From: Variibacter gotjawalensis
Lineage (GTDB): Bacteria; Pseudomonadota; Alphaproteobacteria; Rhizobiales; Xanthobacteraceae
Length of the DNA stretch: 64,000 nt
NCBI RefSeq assembly: GCF_002355335.1
Contig: NZ_AP014946.1
Coordinates: 3,611,501-3,675,500, forward strand
Direction of reading: 5' to 3'
The translations under genes and the position numbers were made by a program. The notes below the pieces were generated by a model. That model did not search any database, was not told the DNA's origin, and worked only from the letters and a program-made list of their open reading frames with translations. Every line of letters begins with the position of its first letter. The stretch's first letter is position 1. Shown here one piece after another: positions 43,389-57,282 of the stretch.

Positions 43389-43508
43389 CCATTCCGGGCG
43401 TAAGCGGAGCAGCGAACCCGGAATCCATGCTCCCTGCGTCAAATCTGGGGCAATGGATCCCGGATAGCCTGAGTTCGCAACGCGAACCGCGCGGCTTCCG
43501 GGATGACG
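43389..43508. repeat. TCATCCCGGAA-family palindromic repeat between rplO and secY
   Basis: It opens GCCATTCCGGGCG and closes CGGCTTCCGGGATGAC, with an inner GGAATCCATG / ATGGATCCCGG pair. The family also occurs at 7351-7476 and 18800-18940. It fills the gap between two normally close ribosomal-operon genes. Confidence 0.82.
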
Positions 43509-43514
43509 GAATCG

Positions 43515-44000
43515 TTACGCGGCTTCTTCTTCCGAAGCCTTCACGACGAGGATTTCGATCGAGCCGCCGGCCTTCTCGACGGCTGCGACAGCCGACTTCG
43601 AAGCACCCGCGAGCGAGAACTGAGCCTTCGACGTGAGCTCGCCACGGCCGAGCAGACGGACACCGTCCTTGGCGCGGCGCACGACGCCGGCTTCGACCAG
43701 CGCGGCCGCATCGATCGTCTTCGAGATGTCGAGCGTCTTCGCGTCGATCGCGGCCTGAACGCGGTCGAGGTTCACCTCGACATAGTTCGCCGGGAACGGC
43801 TTTTTGAAGCCACGCTTCGGCAGACGGCGATGCAACGGCATCTGACCGCCTTCGAAGCCCTTGATGGCGACGCCGGAGCGTGCCCACTGACCCTTGACAC
43901 CACGGCCGGCAGTCTTGCCCTTGCCGGAGCCGATGCCGCGGCCGACGCGCTTCGAATTGTGCGTCGCGCCCGGCTTGTCCCTCAGATCGCTGAGTTTCAT
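43515..44000 (-). CDS. rplO: 50S ribosomal protein L15
   Basis: This 161-residue protein has the Gly/Arg-rich N-terminal region ([22 protein letters not shown]) and [18 protein letters not shown]. It is a late-assembling core protein of the 50S subunit. ATG 44000 with AGAGGA upstream is chosen; the frame to 44039 is not conserved. The acidic C-terminus (KASEEEAA) is common in alphaproteobacteria. Confidence 0.96.
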   Translation of the reverse strand: MKLSDLRDKPGATHNSKRVGRGIGSGKGKTAGRGVKGQWARSGVAIKGFEGGQMPLHRRLPKRGFKKPFPANYVEVNLDRVQAAIDAKTLDISKTIDAAALVEAGVVRRAKDGVRLLGRGELTSKAQFSLAGASKSAVAAVEKAGGSIEILVVKASEEEAA

Positions 44001-44047
44001 CGTTCTATCCTCTTGAGGCCGATGCCTCTGTCGTCGCACGCCCGAAG

Positions 44048-44077
44048 GCGTGGATGGCCCGGTTGAACCGAGCCATC
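44048..44077. repeat. fragment of the CCGTCATGGCCCG repeat family between rplO and rpmD
   Basis: GCGTGGATGGCCCGGTTGAA followed by CCGAGCCATCGCG matches the right half of the repeats at 12827-12923 and 14821-14915, with an internal GGCCCGGTT/AACCGAGCC hairpin. Confidence 0.6.
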
Positions 44078-44087
44078 GCGAATGTCC

Positions 44088-44285
44088 TTACTTCTCCACC
44101 ACGCGGACGAGATGCGCCACTTTGGCGATCATGCCGCGCGTTGCCGGCGTGTCCGGCAACTCGGCCGTGCGGCCGAGTTTGTTGAGATTGAGACCCACCA
44201 GCGTCTCACGCTGGTCGTGCCGGCGGCGGATCGGCGAACCGATCTGCTGCACCTTCACGGTCTTCGAGCTTTTCGTTGCGTTCAT
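44088..44285 (-). CDS. rpmD: 50S ribosomal protein L30
   Basis: This 65-residue protein has [30 protein letters not shown] and the final [13 protein letters not shown], both diagnostic for bacterial L30. AAGGAG lies 7-8 nt before ATG 44285. It lies between rpsE and rplO. Confidence 0.95.
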   Translation of the reverse strand: MNATKSSKTVKVQQIGSPIRRRHDQRETLVGLNLNKLGRTAELPDTPATRGMIAKVAHLVRVVEK

Positions 44286-44296
44286 CACTCGGCTCC

Positions 44297-44896
44297 TTAG
44301 TCGGCGGCCGGCTGTTCGCCGTCGACCGTGCCGCGGCGATTCTGCAGCGTCGAAACCTTGATGTTCCGGCGTGCCGCAACCGAACGCGGGCTATCGACAG
44401 TCTTCAGCGCATCGAATGTGGCGCGGACCATGTTGTACGGGTTCGACGAACCCATCGACTTGGCGACGACGTCCTGCATGCCCAGTGTTTCGAAAACGGC
44501 GCGCATCGGACCACCCGCGATGATGCCGGTGCCCGGAGGCGCTGCGCGCAGGAAGACGCGGCCGGCGCCGTGGCGACCGAACACGTCGTGATGCAGCGTG
44601 CGGCCTTCGCGCAGCGGAACGCGCGTCAGCGAACGCTTCGCAGCGTCGGTTGCCTTACGGATCGCTTCCGGAACTTCGCGTGCCTTGCCGTGACCGAAAC
44701 CGACGCGACCCTTCTGGTCGCCGACGACGACGAGCGCGGCGAAGCCGAAGCGACGACCACCCTTCACGACCTTGGCGACGCGATTGATGTGAACGAGCTT
44801 GTCGACAAACTCGCTGTCGCGCTCTTCACGACGATCGCCGCGGTCACGTTCTTTACGATTGCCTCGATCGGGCGAGGCGCCTGGACGTTGTGCCAT
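44297..44896 (-). CDS. rpsE: 30S ribosomal protein S5
   Basis: This 199-residue protein has the double-stranded RNA-binding S5 domain ([36 protein letters not shown]) and the second domain ([21 protein letters not shown]). It contributes to decoding accuracy and to unwinding mRNA at the entry channel. It is longer than E. coli S5 (167) because of charged tails at both ends. Its ATG shares one base with the rplR stop codon (TAATG). Confidence 0.97.
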   Translation of the reverse strand: MAQRPGASPDRGNRKERDRGDRREERDSEFVDKLVHINRVAKVVKGGRRFGFAALVVVGDQKGRVGFGHGKAREVPEAIRKATDAAKRSLTRVPLREGRTLHHDVFGRHGAGRVFLRAAPPGTGIIAGGPMRAVFETLGMQDVVAKSMGSSNPYNMVRATFDALKTVDSPRSVAARRNIKVSTLQNRRGTVDGEQPAAD

Positions 44897-45255
44897 TAGA
44901 AGTTCAATCCGCCTTCCCGCGCGGCTTCAGCCAACGCTTTGATACGGCCATGATAGAGATACTGGCCGCGATCGAATACGACGTCCTTGACGCCAGCGCC
45001 GGCGCCACGTTCGGCGACGAGCTTACCGACGGCCTTGGCGGCGTCGATATCGGCGCCGGTCTTCAGGCTGCCGCGCAGATCCTTCTCGAGCGACGAAGCG
45101 GACGCGAGCGTCACGCCCTTCGTGTCGTCGATGATCTGAGCGTAGATGTGCTTCGACGAGCGAAACACCGTGAGACGTGCGCGGCCGTTGGCCGCTGCCT
45201 TGACGGCGCGGCGAACACGCGCCCCACGCCGTTCGGTTGTGCTTTTGTGTGCCAT
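44896..45255 (-). CDS. rplR: 50S ribosomal protein L18
   Basis: This 119-residue 5S rRNA-binding protein reads [29 protein letters not shown] and ends [29 protein letters not shown] 45255 has AAGG upstream and gives the conserved N-terminus; the frame to 45294 is not conserved. The usual direct neighbour, rplF, is displaced by a 189-bp segment holding a small ORF. Confidence 0.96.
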   Translation of the reverse strand: MAHKSTTERRGARVRRAVKAAANGRARLTVFRSSKHIYAQIIDDTKGVTLASASSLEKDLRGSLKTGADIDAAKAVGKLVAERGAGAGVKDVVFDRGQYLYHGRIKALAEAAREGGLNF

Positions 45256-45259
45256 GACC

Positions 45260-45448
45260 TTAGCTCTTCCTGCCGCCATCCCGGCGGATGGCAATCAGCT
45301 CGCGCAGCATGCTGTGCGTAGCGTTGTCCGAGTCGCGCGACGGGCGAACGTCGAACGCATAACCGGAAGCGCGAAACGGCTCTGCGCCTGGACGAACCAG
45401 GATGAGCTCGCCCGCACCCGGGAACGAAAACTTGCCCGCGCGGATCAT
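45260..45448 (-). CDS. 62-codon ORF inserted between rplF and rplR, unknown
   Basis: I do not recognise this protein. Its ATG overlaps the rplF stop (ATGA), and its stop codon is 4 bp before the rplR start, so it fits the operon exactly. The sequence begins [21 protein letters not shown], continues ...[22 protein letters not shown] and ends [11 protein letters not shown]. It is soluble and mildly basic, without cysteine, signal or transmembrane segment. By my count about three quarters of codons end in G or C, as in neighbouring genes, which supports translation. It could be a lineage-specific ribosome-associated peptide or a leader that couples rplF to rplR. Confidence 0.55.
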   Translation of the reverse strand: MIRAGKFSFPGAGELILVRPGAEPFRASGYAFDVRPSRDSDNATHSMLRELIAIRRDGGRKS

Positions 45449-45978
45449 TTCTTTTTGCCTTCCTTGCGGAAGATGAACTCGCCTGCGTACTTCACGCCCT
45501 TGCCCTTGTAGGGCTCCGGCGGACGATACGAGCGGATCTCAGCCGCAACCTGGCCGACCTTCTGAGCGTCGATGCCGGTGACGACGATTTCCGTCGGCTT
45601 CGGCGTGACGATCGAGATGCCGTCCGGGATCGGGAACAGCACATCGTGGCTGTAACCGAGCGCGAGCTGCAGGTTCTTGCCTTGCACGGCCGCACGATAA
45701 CCGACGCCGTTGATCTCGAGCTTGCGCTCGAATCCAGTGGTGACGCCCTTCATCAGGTTTGCGACCTGCGTGCGGGACATGCCCCACATCGCGCGCGCGC
45801 GCTTGGTTTCGGAACGCGGCTTCACCGCGACCGAACCGTTGTCCATAGCGACTTCGACGTCTTCCGGAAGCACGATCTGCAAAGCGCCCTTCGGGCCCTT
45901 TACCTTGACGGTCTGTCCTTCGACATTCGCCGTCACACCGGACGGCAGCGCTACGGGCCTTTTGCCAATACGTGACAT
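45445..45978 (-). CDS. rplF: 50S ribosomal protein L6
   Basis: This 177-residue protein starts [14 protein letters not shown] and ends [23 protein letters not shown], with the [25 protein letters not shown] midpoint, all typical. L6 lies near the sarcin-ricin loop and the factor-binding site. ATG 45978 gives the conserved start; the frame to 46026 does not. Confidence 0.97.
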   Translation of the reverse strand: MSRIGKRPVALPSGVTANVEGQTVKVKGPKGALQIVLPEDVEVAMDNGSVAVKPRSETKRARAMWGMSRTQVANLMKGVTTGFERKLEINGVGYRAAVQGKNLQLALGYSHDVLFPIPDGISIVTPKPTEIVVTGIDAQKVGQVAAEIRSYRPPEPYKGKGVKYAGEFIFRKEGKKK

Positions 45979-45991
45979 TGTTGTGTTCCCG

Positions 45992-46384
45992 TCAGAATAC
46001 GGTGCAGAGGAGCTCGCCGCCGACATTCTGGTCGCGAGCTTCGTGATCGGCCATCACGCCCTTCGGCGTGGAGACGATCGCGATGCCGAGACCATTGCCG
46101 ATGCGCGGCAGGTTCTTCACCGAGACGTAAACGCGGCGGCCGGGCTTGGAGACGCGAGCGATCTCCCGGATGACCGGCGTGCCGTCGAAATACTTCAGTT
46201 CGATATCGAATTCGGAGCGCCCGTTGCCGAGTTCCGTCGACGAATAGTCGCGGATGTAACCTTCGGTCTTGAGCACTTCGAGCACGTTCGCGCGCAGGCG
46301 CGAGCCGGGCGTCGAAACCTTCGACTTGTTACGCATCTGCGCATTGCGGATGCGGGTGATCATATCGCCGAGCGGATCGTTCAT
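45992..46384 (-). CDS. rpsH: 30S ribosomal protein S8
   Basis: This 130-residue protein reads [43 protein letters not shown] and ends [27 protein letters not shown]. In E. coli S8 is the translational repressor of the spc operon, acting at the rplE leader; the same may hold here. Confidence 0.97.
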   Translation of the reverse strand: MNDPLGDMITRIRNAQMRNKSKVSTPGSRLRANVLEVLKTEGYIRDYSSTELGNGRSEFDIELKYFDGTPVIREIARVSKPGRRVYVSVKNLPRIGNGLGIAIVSTPKGVMADHEARDQNVGGELLCTVF

Positions 46385-46397
46385 CTGTGATCCCTCC

Positions 46398-46703
46398 TTA
46401 CCAGCTCGACTTCACGAGGCCCGGGATGAGACCCTTCGATCCGAGATCACGGATCGCGATGCGGCTCATCTTGAGCTTGCGATAAAATGCGCGCGGGCGC
46501 CCCGTCACTTCGCAACGGTTGCGGATGCGGGTCTTCGAAGAATTGCGCGGAAGCTCGGCCAGCTTCAGCGCAGCCGCGAAACGCTCTTCCATCGGAGCGT
46601 TCTTGTCGCGCGCGAGAGCCTTCAGCTTGGCGCGGCGTGCGCCGAACTGCTTGGTCATCTTGCGGCGCTTCGCGTTCTTCTCGATTGAACTCGTCTTTGC
46701 CAT
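46398..46703 (-). CDS. rpsN: 30S ribosomal protein S14, zinc-free type
   Basis: This 101-residue protein ([19 protein letters not shown] ... [26 protein letters not shown] ... PGLVKSSW) is the long form without the CxxC zinc sites. It binds the 30S head with S3 and S10. Confidence 0.97.
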   Translation of the reverse strand: MAKTSSIEKNAKRRKMTKQFGARRAKLKALARDKNAPMEERFAAALKLAELPRNSSKTRIRNRCEVTGRPRAFYRKLKMSRIAIRDLGSKGLIPGLVKSSW

Positions 46704-46765
46704 TCAGTGTCTCCTAGGTATCCGCGTTTAAAGCGATGGTGTCGGCCAATCTGCCCGACGTCGCC

Positions 46766-47461
46766 TTACTGCCGGAACGGGAAGTTCATGTGCTTGAGCA
46801 ACGCGCGGGCTTCGTCGTCCGAGGTTGCCGAGGTGCAGATGATGATGTCCATGCCGAGGACAGCATCCGTCTTGTCGTAATCGATTTCCGGGAACACGAT
46901 GTGCTCCTTGATGCCGATCGCATAGTTGCCGTTGCCGTCGAAGCTCTTCGGGTTCAGGCCGCGGAAGTCGCGCACGCGGGGGAGCGCGATGTTCACGAGA
47001 CGATCGAGGAACTCGTACATACGGGTCTTGCGCAGCGTGACCTTGCAGCCGATCGGCTGATTTTCACGCAGCTTGTAGGTCGCGATCGCCTTACGCGAGC
47101 GCGTGATCACGGCCTTCTGGCCGGCAATCGCCGAAAGATCGTTGGCTGCGACTTCGACCTTCTTACGGTCGTTGACGCCCTCGCCAACGCCCATGTTCAG
47201 AACGATCTTGGTGATCGCCGGAACCTTCATCGGGTTGGTGTAGCCGAACTCTTCCGTCAGGGCCTTGCGGACCTGCTCGTCGAATACCTTGCGCAGGCGA
47301 GCCGCCGGCTGCTTTTCCTTCGGCTTCTTCTCCTTCGGAGCAGCATCGGCCTTCGCCGCGCCAGCCTTGGCAGCCTTCGGCTCCTTCGGAGCGGTCTTGC
47401 CGCCGTGCTCGACTTTCGGCGCAGCCGGCTTCTTGGCCTTCTTGTCGTCCTTATCAGCCAT
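46766..47461 (-). CDS. rplE: 50S ribosomal protein L5 with a 50-residue Lys/Ala/Pro-rich N-terminal extension
   Basis: This protein is 231 residues; the usual length is about 180. The L5 core starts near residue 55 ([42 protein letters not shown]) and ends [17 protein letters not shown]. The extra N-terminus ([20 protein letters not shown] ... [11 protein letters not shown]) looks disordered and could contact RNA near 5S rRNA. ATG 47461 overlaps the rplX stop by 8 bp and is preceded by GGTGGAG. No internal start with a good ribosome-binding site was seen at the core boundary. Confidence 0.94.
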   Translation of the reverse strand: MADKDDKKAKKPAAPKVEHGGKTAPKEPKAAKAGAAKADAAPKEKKPKEKQPAARLRKVFDEQVRKALTEEFGYTNPMKVPAITKIVLNMGVGEGVNDRKKVEVAANDLSAIAGQKAVITRSRKAIATYKLRENQPIGCKVTLRKTRMYEFLDRLVNIALPRVRDFRGLNPKSFDGNGNYAIGIKEHIVFPEIDYDKTDAVLGMDIIICTSATSDDEARALLKHMNFPFRQ

Positions 47462-47768
47462 CGATCTCAACTCCACCACGCTTGGCAACGCGGACTTTCT
47501 TGTCGCCGACCATCTTGAAGCCAACACGGGTCGGCTTCTTGTCGGTCGGGTGCAGCAGCGACAGGTTCGAGAGGTGGATCGGCGCCTCTTTCGAGATGAT
47601 CCCGCCCTCTTGCTGGGCCGTCTGCTTGGTATGACGCTTCACGAGGTTGACGCCGCGCACCAGCGCGCGCGCCTCGCTCGGACGCACCTCGATCACTTCA
47701 CCGGTGCGGCCCTTGTGGCGGCCCGTGATGACGATAACGTTGTCGCCCTTGCGGATTTTGGCGGCCAT
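47454..47768 (-). CDS. rplX: 50S ribosomal protein L24
   Basis: This 104-residue protein has the KOW motif [24 protein letters not shown] and ends with [26 protein letters not shown]24 starts 50S assembly. Its ATG shares a base with the rplN stop. Confidence 0.97.
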   Translation of the reverse strand: MAAKIRKGDNVIVITGRHKGRTGEVIEVRPSEARALVRGVNLVKRHTKQTAQQEGGIISKEAPIHLSNLSLLHPTDKKPTRVGFKMVGDKKVRVAKRGGVEIDG

Positions 47769-48136
47769 TACAGCACCTCCGGCGCAAGCGAAATGATCTT
47801 CATGTGGTTCTTCGCGCGCAGCTCGCGCGGAACCGGTCCGAAGATACGCGTGCCGACCGGCTCAGCCTGGTTGTTGATCAACACAGCGGCGTTGCGGTCG
47901 AAGCGGATGATGGAGCCGTCGACGCGGCGGATCGCCTTCGCGGTGCGAACGACGACGGCCTTCATGACCTCGCCCTTCTTCACGCGTCCGCGGGGAATCG
48001 CCTCTTTCACCGACACGACGATCGTGTCGCCGACATGCGCGTATTTACGCTTGGAACCGCCAAGCACCTTAATGCACATGACCCGTCGTGCGCCGGAATT
48101 GTCGGCCACGTCGAGGTTGGTCTGCATCTGAATCAT
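47768..48136 (-). CDS. rplN: 50S ribosomal protein L14
   Basis: This 122-residue protein ([37 protein letters not shown] ... [23 protein letters not shown]) is very close to the universal L14 sequence. It lies at the subunit interface near the silencing-factor RsfS site. Confidence 0.97.
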   Translation of the reverse strand: MIQMQTNLDVADNSGARRVMCIKVLGGSKRKYAHVGDTIVVSVKEAIPRGRVKKGEVMKAVVVRTAKAIRRVDGSIIRFDRNAAVLINNQAEPVGTRIFGPVPRELRAKNHMKIISLAPEVL

Positions 48137-48204
48137 TGATGCACCTCGTCCTCTATTTCGGCGCCGTTATGGCGCGCAGTACTACGTAGAACGCGAAGCC
48201 GGCT

Positions 48205-48471
48205 TTACGCCGATTTCGCGGATGTCTTCTCGACGCGCTTCTCGCCGCGCACCACCGCCCAGCGCTTCGTGCGCGAGATCGGCTTGTGCTCTTCGATCCA
48301 CACCGTGTCGCCGACCGCATAGGCGTTCGACTCGTCGTGCGCCTGATACTTCTTCGAACGGCGCACCGTCTTCTTCATGATCGGGTGCGTGAAGCGGCGC
48401 TCGATCAAGACGACGACCGTCTTGTCCTGCTTATCGCTCACCACCGTGCCTTGCAGTACGCGCTTGGGCAT
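48205..48471 (-). CDS. rpsQ: 30S ribosomal protein S17
   Basis: This 88-residue OB-fold protein ([46 protein letters not shown]) binds the 5' domain of 16S rRNA. Order rplP-rpmC-rpsQ-rplN is the standard one. Confidence 0.97.
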   Translation of the reverse strand: MPKRVLQGTVVSDKQDKTVVVLIERRFTHPIMKKTVRRSKKYQAHDESNAYAVGDTVWIEEHKPISRTKRWAVVRGEKRVEKTSAKSA

Positions 48472-48486
48472 ACGGGCCTCTCTCTA

Positions 48487-48687
48487 TTACGACTTGGCGG
48501 CGGCGCGCTTTTGGCGCGCGACCGTCTGAATGCGGGCGATGTCGCGGCGCACTTGGCGCACGCGCGAGGTGTTCTCGAGCTGGCCCGTCGCGCGCTGGAA
48601 GCGCAGGTTGAACTGCTCTTTCTTCAACTTCAGCAGCTCGTCGGAGAGCTGGTCGGCCGAAAGGCCGCGGACGTCATCGATCTTCAT
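48487..48687 (-). CDS. rpmC: 50S ribosomal protein L29
   Basis: This 66-residue helical hairpin ([55 protein letters not shown]) lies at the peptide exit tunnel, next to L23. Confidence 0.97.
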   Translation of the reverse strand: MKIDDVRGLSADQLSDELLKLKKEQFNLRFQRATGQLENTSRVRQVRRDIARIQTVARQKRAAAKS

Positions 48688-48692
48688 GATCC

Positions 48693-49106
48693 CTACTCCG
48701 CGATACGCTGGATGAATCGCGTCTTGATCGGCAGCTTAGCGGCAGCAAGCGTGAGCGCTTCCTTCGCGAGCTGAACCGGCACGCCGTCGAGCTCGAACAG
48801 GATGCGGCCCGGCGCAACGCGCGCGACCCAATACTCGGGAGCGCCTTTGCCGGAGCCCATGCGCACTTCGAGCGGCTTTTTGGAGACCGGCACGTCCGGG
48901 AAAATCCGGATCCACACGCGGCCTGCGCGCTTCATGTGACGCGTCAGCGCGCGGCGAGCCGCCTCGATCTGACGGGCCGTGACACGATCCGGCTCCATCG
49001 CCTTCAGACCGAACTGGCCGAAGTCGAGATTGGTGCCGCCCTTCGAGGTGCCCTTGATGCGCCCCTTGTGCGCCTTCCGGAACTTCGTCTTCTTCGGTTG
49101 CAACAT
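48693..49106 (-). CDS. rplP: 50S ribosomal protein L16
   Basis: This 137-residue protein ([19 protein letters not shown] ... [48 protein letters not shown]) is a late-assembling A-site protein. It ends 5 bp before rpmC. Confidence 0.97.
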   Translation of the reverse strand: MLQPKKTKFRKAHKGRIKGTSKGGTNLDFGQFGLKAMEPDRVTARQIEAARRALTRHMKRAGRVWIRIFPDVPVSKKPLEVRMGSGKGAPEYWVARVAPGRILFELDGVPVQLAKEALTLAAAKLPIKTRFIQRIAE

Positions 49107-49124
49107 GACTTATCGTCCTAAAAC

Positions 49125-49829
49125 TTAGGCCGCGTCGCGGCGCGGGCGACCGGCGTCACCGCCGCCGTCTGCCATTTTCTTGTCCTGCGCCATCGGATCG
49201 TGCTCAAGGATTTCGCCCTTGAAGATCCAAACCTTAACGCCGCAGGTTCCGTAGGTCGTGAACGCCGTCGCAACGCCGAAGTCGACGTCGGCGCGCAGCG
49301 TGTGCAGCGGCACGCGACCTTCGCGGTACCACTCGAGACGGGCAATTTCGGCGCCGCCGAGACGGCCCGAGCAGTTGATGCGGATGCCTTCCGCGCCGAG
49401 ACGCATCGCCGACTGAACGGCGCGCTTCATGGCACGGCGGAACGCAACGCGGCGCTCGAGCTGCTGCGCGATCGATTCGGCGACCAGCTGCGCATCGATT
49501 TCCGGCTTACGGATTTCGATGATGTTGAGCACGACGTCCGCATTCGTGAGCGCCGCAACCTGCTTGCGCAGCTTGTCGATGTCGGCGCCCTTCTTGCCGA
49601 TGACGACACCCGGACGCGCCGAGTGGATCGTGACGCGGCACTTCTTGTGCGGGCGCTCGATGACGATGCGCGAGACGGCAGCCTGCTTGAGCTCTTTCAT
49701 GAGCATCGCGCGGATCGCCATGTCTTCGTGCAGCAGCTTGCCGTATTCGCCCTTGGCGGCGAACCAGCGCGAGTCCCACGTGCGGTTGATGCCGAGGCGC
49801 AGGCCGATTGGATTGATTTTCTGACCCAT
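49125..49829 (-). CDS. rpsC: 30S ribosomal protein S3
   Basis: This 234-residue protein has the KH domain ([23 protein letters not shown]) and the C-terminal fold ([33 protein letters not shown]). It forms the mRNA entry gate. The C-terminal tail ([17 protein letters not shown]) is variable. Confidence 0.97.
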   Translation of the reverse strand: MGQKINPIGLRLGINRTWDSRWFAAKGEYGKLLHEDMAIRAMLMKELKQAAVSRIVIERPHKKCRVTIHSARPGVVIGKKGADIDKLRKQVAALTNADVVLNIIEIRKPEIDAQLVAESIAQQLERRVAFRRAMKRAVQSAMRLGAEGIRINCSGRLGGAEIARLEWYREGRVPLHTLRADVDFGVATAFTTYGTCGVKVWIFKGEILEHDPMAQDKKMADGGGDAGRPRRDAA

Positions 49830-49839
49830 CAGATTCCCC

Positions 49840-50226
49840 TTACGCCGCTGCCTTTTCCTCGACCTGACGAACGATGATCGTCAGGTGCGAGAACGGCTTC
49901 TGGATGGCGCCGGCGCGGCCGCGTGCGCGCGCATGGAAGCGCTTCATCACGAGAGCTTTGCCGACATGCGCCTGCGCGACGATCAGATCGTCGACATCGA
50001 GGCTGTGGTTGTTTTCCGCGTTGGCGATCGCCGACTCGAGGCACTTCTTCACGTCGCGCGCGATGCGCTTACGCGAGAATTCGAGATCGGCCAAGGCCGC
50101 CGCAACCTTCTTGCCGCGGATTAACTGCGCGACCAGGTTGAGCTTCTGCGGGCTGATGCGGATGTTGCGAGCCACGGCTTGCGCCTCGGTCTCGGACAAA
50201 ACGCGCTCGCGCTTTTTCTTACCCAT
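49840..50226 (-). CDS. rplV: 50S ribosomal protein L22
   Basis: This 128-residue protein ([55 protein letters not shown] ... [20 protein letters not shown]) has the long tunnel hairpin; macrolide-resistance changes map there in other species. Confidence 0.97.
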   Translation of the reverse strand: MGKKKRERVLSETEAQAVARNIRISPQKLNLVAQLIRGKKVAAALADLEFSRKRIARDVKKCLESAIANAENNHSLDVDDLIVAQAHVGKALVMKRFHARARGRAGAIQKPFSHLTIIVRQVEEKAAA

Positions 50227-50237
50227 CGATCAGCTCC

Positions 50238-50516
50238 CTACGACCGCTTGGCTTTTTTGTCCGAGGCATGGCCATGGAACGTACGCGTCGGCGCGAACTC
50301 GCCGAGCTTATGTCCGACCATTTCCTCGGTCACAGCGACCGGGATGTGCTTCTGTCCGTTGTGAACGCCGAACGTCAGACCGACGAACTGCGGCAGGATC
50401 GTCGAGCGGCGGCTCCACGTCTTGATGACGTCGTGCCGGCCAGACGAACGAGCCGTATCGGCTTTCTTGAGGAGGTATCCGTCAACGAACGGACCTTTCC
50501 ATACTGAACGCGTCAT
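50238..50516 (-). CDS. rpsS: 30S ribosomal protein S19
   Basis: This 92-residue protein ([19 protein letters not shown] ... [53 protein letters not shown]) lies on the 30S head next to S13. Confidence 0.97.
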   Translation of the reverse strand: MTRSVWKGPFVDGYLLKKADTARSSGRHDVIKTWSRRSTILPQFVGLTFGVHNGQKHIPVAVTEEMVGHKLGEFAPTRTFHGHASDKKAKRS

Positions 50517-50527
50517 GTGCGTCCTTC

Positions 50528-51364
50528 CTACTTCTTCTTGCGAGCGTGACGGCTCGCGACAATGAATTTCGTAGTCTGCTTGTTCTTACGCGTCTTCTTG
50601 CCCTTGGTCGGGAAGCCCCACGGCGTAACCGGATGACGGCCACCCGAAGAACGGCCTTCGCCGCCGCCGAGCGGATGGTCGACCGGGTTCATGGAGACGC
50701 CGCGGTTATGCGGGCGCTTGCCGAGCCAACGGTTACGACCGGCTTTGCCGATCGAGGTGTTCATGTGGTCCGGGTTCGACACCGCACCGACCGACGCCAT
50801 GCACTGACCGTGCACGAGGCGCTGCTCACCCGACGAGAGACGGATGATGATGTATTCCTGATCGCGGCCGGCGATCTGAGCGTAGGTGCCGGCCGAACGC
50901 GCGAGCGCCCCGCCCTTACCGATCTTCAGCTCGATGTTGTGCACGATCGTGCCGACCGGAATGGCCGCCAGCGGCATCGCATTGCCCGGCTTCACGTCCG
51001 CGCTCTTCGCCGAGATGACGGTGTCGCCTTCGGCCAAGCGCTGCGGCGCCAGGATGTAGGCGAGCTCGCCGTCCTCGTACTTGATCAGCGCGATGAAGGC
51101 CGAACGGTTCGGATCGTATTCGATACGCTCGACACGCGCCGGCACATCAAGCTTACGGCGCTTGAAGTCGACGTTGCGATACGCCTGCTTGTGTCCGCCG
51201 CCACGAAAACGAACCGTGATGCGACCGTTGTTGTTGCGGCCGCCGGCTTCAGCGCGACCTTCGGTCAGCGTCTTGACGGGCTTGCCGCGGTAGAGCGCCG
51301 AACGATCGACCAGCACCAGCTGTCGCTGGCCCGGGGTCGTCGGCTTATATTTCTTCAGTGCCAT
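50528..51364 (-). CDS. rplB: 50S ribosomal protein L2
   Basis: This 278-residue protein ([32 protein letters not shown] ... [23 protein letters not shown]) ends with [30 protein letters not shown]. The conserved histidine near [10 protein letters not shown] is implicated in peptidyl transferase assembly. Confidence 0.97.
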   Translation of the reverse strand: MALKKYKPTTPGQRQLVLVDRSALYRGKPVKTLTEGRAEAGGRNNNGRITVRFRGGGHKQAYRNVDFKRRKLDVPARVERIEYDPNRSAFIALIKYEDGELAYILAPQRLAEGDTVISAKSADVKPGNAMPLAAIPVGTIVHNIELKIGKGGALARSAGTYAQIAGRDQEYIIIRLSSGEQRLVHGQCMASVGAVSNPDHMNTSIGKAGRNRWLGKRPHNRGVSMNPVDHPLGGGEGRSSGGRHPVTPWGFPTKGKKTRKNKQTTKFIVASRHARKKK

Positions 51365-51376
51365 AACGATTATCCC

Positions 51377-51679
51377 TTAGAGGCCGGTCGTCACGTCGAT
51401 GCGGTGACCTTCCTCGAGCGTCACGACTGCGCGTTTGACGTCCGAGAGTTCACCCTTGAAGCCGCGGAACACCCGCGTCTTGCCCTTACGCAGCAGCGTG
51501 TTGACGCTCTTGACCTTGACGTCGAAAAGCTTCTCGACCGCTTCCTTGATCTGCGGCTTGGTCGCGCCGCGCGCGACCTTGAACACGACCTTGTTGTGCT
51601 CCGACTGCATCGTCGCCTTTTCGGTGATCGTCGGCGACAGGATCACGTCGTAGTGGCGAGCTTCGATGGCTTTGCTCAT
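51377..51679 (-). CDS. rplW: 50S ribosomal protein L23
   Basis: This 100-residue protein ([60 protein letters not shown]) lies at the tunnel exit and docks trigger factor, SRP and the Sec channel. ATG 51679 overlaps the rplD stop by 4 bp; the longer frame to 52195 is antisense-like noise within rplD. Confidence 0.96.
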   Translation of the reverse strand: MSKAIEARHYDVILSPTITEKATMQSEHNKVVFKVARGATKPQIKEAVEKLFDVKVKSVNTLLRKGKTRVFRGFKGELSDVKRAVVTLEEGHRIDVTTGL

Positions 51680-52296
51680 TTGAACCGCGCCTCCAGCGCA
51701 TCGACAGCAGCGCGCGTCAGCACGAGCTTCTCGCGGCGCATGATGTCGTAAACGTTGATGCCCTGGATCGGCAGGACATCGATATGCGGAATGTTGCGAG
51801 CCGCGAGCGCGAAGTTCTCGTTCACCTCGGCGCCGTCGATGATCAGTGCGCTGGTGAGGCCGAGCTTGCCGAAGCTGAGCTTCAGCGCCTTCGTCTTCGC
51901 TTCGCCGGTCGAGGCCTGATCGACAATGATCAGCGCGCCGTCCTTGGCCTTCGCCGAGAGAGCGTGACGCAGCGCGAGCGCGCGCACTTTCTTCGGCAGG
52001 CCGATCTCGTGGCTGCGCGGGGTCGGACCGAACGAACGGCCACCACCACGGAACAGGTTGGCGCGAGCCGCACCGTGACGAGCACCGCCGGTGCCCTTCT
52101 GCTTGTAGAGCTTCTTGCCCGTACGCGCGATCTCCGAACGGTTCTTGACGTCGTGCGTGCCGGCCTGGCGCTTGGCCAGCTGCCAGCGCACGCAACGCTG
52201 CAAGAGATCGGCACGCGGCTCGAGACCGAAGATGTCCTGGTTGAGGTCGAGCGAACCCGCCTCTTTACCTTCGAGCGTGTTGATTGCGATTTTCAT
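51676..52296 (-). CDS. rplD: 50S ribosomal protein L4
   Basis: This 206-residue protein ([24 protein letters not shown] ... [47 protein letters not shown]) has a long loop that lines the exit tunnel. In E. coli L4 also represses the S10 operon. GGGAG lies 8 nt before ATG 52296. Confidence 0.97.
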   Translation of the reverse strand: MKIAINTLEGKEAGSLDLNQDIFGLEPRADLLQRCVRWQLAKRQAGTHDVKNRSEIARTGKKLYKQKGTGGARHGAARANLFRGGGRSFGPTPRSHEIGLPKKVRALALRHALSAKAKDGALIIVDQASTGEAKTKALKLSFGKLGLTSALIIDGAEVNENFALAARNIPHIDVLPIQGINVYDIMRREKLVLTRAAVDALEARFK

Positions 52297-52298
52297 GT

Positions 52299-53030
52299 TC
52301 ACGCTCCCTCAGCCGTAGCTGCCGGCTCTTGTGCCGCAGCTGCGCTCTCGCCACCGGCGACGCGGAACTTGCCCGGCTTCGGTGCATCCTTCGGGAGCGC
52401 CTTCTTGACGGCGTCACGCATGGTGATCCAGCCGCCGGCAACGCCCGGCACCGCGCCTTCGACCATGATCAGACCGCGCTCGACATCCGTCTGCACGACC
52501 TTGAGGTTCAGCGTAGTGACTTGCTCGACACCGAGGTGACCCGGCATCTTCTTGTTCTTGAACGTCTTGCCCGGATCCTGACGGCCGCCGGTCGAACCGA
52601 TCGAGCGATGCGAGACCGAGACGCCGTGCGTCGCGCGCAGACCGCCGAAGTTCCAGCGCTTCATGCCGCCGGCAAAACCCTTACCGGTCGTGATGCCGGT
52701 GACGTCGACGAACTGACCGACGACGAAATGGTCCGCCATGATCTCGGCGCCGACCGGAATGAGCTCAGCGTCGGTGACGCGGAATTCCGCGACCTTGCGC
52801 TTCGGCTCGACCTTGGCGACGGCGAAGTTGCCGCGCTCGGCCTTCGGCACGTTCTTCGGCTTGCGCTTGCCGGAACCCAGCTGCAGCGCAACGTAGCCGT
52901 TTTTATCTTGCGTGCGATGACCCACCACTTGGCAGCCATCGAGTTTGAGCACGGTCACCGGGATATGCTCACCAGCGTCTGTAAAGACGCGGGTCATTCC
53001 CAGCTTCTGCGCGATCACTCCGGAACGCAT
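52299..53030 (-). CDS. rplC: 50S ribosomal protein L3
   Basis: This 243-residue protein ([39 protein letters not shown] ... [33 protein letters not shown]) includes the glutamine-methylation loop (GGRQDPG) modified by PrmB in other bacteria. The C-terminal ~25 residues are Ala-rich and longer than in E. coli. Confidence 0.97.
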   Translation of the reverse strand: MRSGVIAQKLGMTRVFTDAGEHIPVTVLKLDGCQVVGHRTQDKNGYVALQLGSGKRKPKNVPKAERGNFAVAKVEPKRKVAEFRVTDAELIPVGAEIMADHFVVGQFVDVTGITTGKGFAGGMKRWNFGGLRATHGVSVSHRSIGSTGGRQDPGKTFKNKKMPGHLGVEQVTTLNLKVVQTDVERGLIMVEGAVPGVAGGWITMRDAVKKALPKDAPKPGKFRVAGGESAAAAQEPAATAEGA

Positions 53031-53084
53031 TGTCGTCCGTCCTTGACTAGTCGCGTTAAACGCGAGTTCAAATCTTTATGCGGC

Positions 53085-53393
53085 TTAGAGCTTGATCTCG
53101 ACGTCCACACCGGCCGCGAGGTCGAGCTTCATCAAAGCGTCGACGGTTTGCGGCGTCGGGTCGACGATGTCGAGCAAACGCTTGTGAGTCCGCATTTCGA
53201 ACTGCTCGCGCGACTTCTTGTCGATGTGCGGCGAGCGGTTGACCGTGTACTTCTCGATCCGGGTAGGCAGCGGAATCGGACCACGCACCTGCGCGCCCGT
53301 ACGCTTGGCCGTATTCACGATCTCGCGCGTCGACGCATCGAGGATGCGATGATCGAACGCTTTGAGCCGGATGCGAATGTTTTGGCCGTTCAT
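53085..53393 (-). CDS. rpsJ: 30S ribosomal protein S10 / NusE
   Basis: This 102-residue protein ([65 protein letters not shown]) also serves in antitermination with NusB. First gene of the S10 operon proper, 76 bp after tuf. Confidence 0.97.
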   Translation of the reverse strand: MNGQNIRIRLKAFDHRILDASTREIVNTAKRTGAQVRGPIPLPTRIEKYTVNRSPHIDKKSREQFEMRTHKRLLDIVDPTPQTVDALMKLDLAAGVDVEIKL

Positions 53394-53420
53394 CTTTTAT
53401 CTCTCGTCTAAGTGAGCAGT

Positions 53421-53461
53421 AGGCAATCGGCGGCCGGCAATCTTGCGACTGCCGACTGCCT
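53421..53461 (-). promoter_or_regulatory. hairpin in the tuf-rpsJ gap, possible attenuator or processing site
   Basis: AGGCAATCGGC (53421-53431) pairs with GCCGACTGCCT (53451-53461) with one mismatch. No T-run follows on the minus strand, so it is not a classical terminator; the junction between the str and S10 operons is a likely control point. Confidence 0.4.
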
Positions 53462-53469
53462 AACTATCC

Positions 53470-54660
<1,191 letters not shown>

Positions 54661-54702
54661 GTGGCTCTCCGTACAGACTTGAGCGTCCGGTGACGCTTGC
54701 GG

Positions 54703-56775
<2,073 letters not shown>

Positions 56776-56793
56776 GTCAGATGTCCTTCGGGC

Positions 56794-57282
<489 letters not shown>

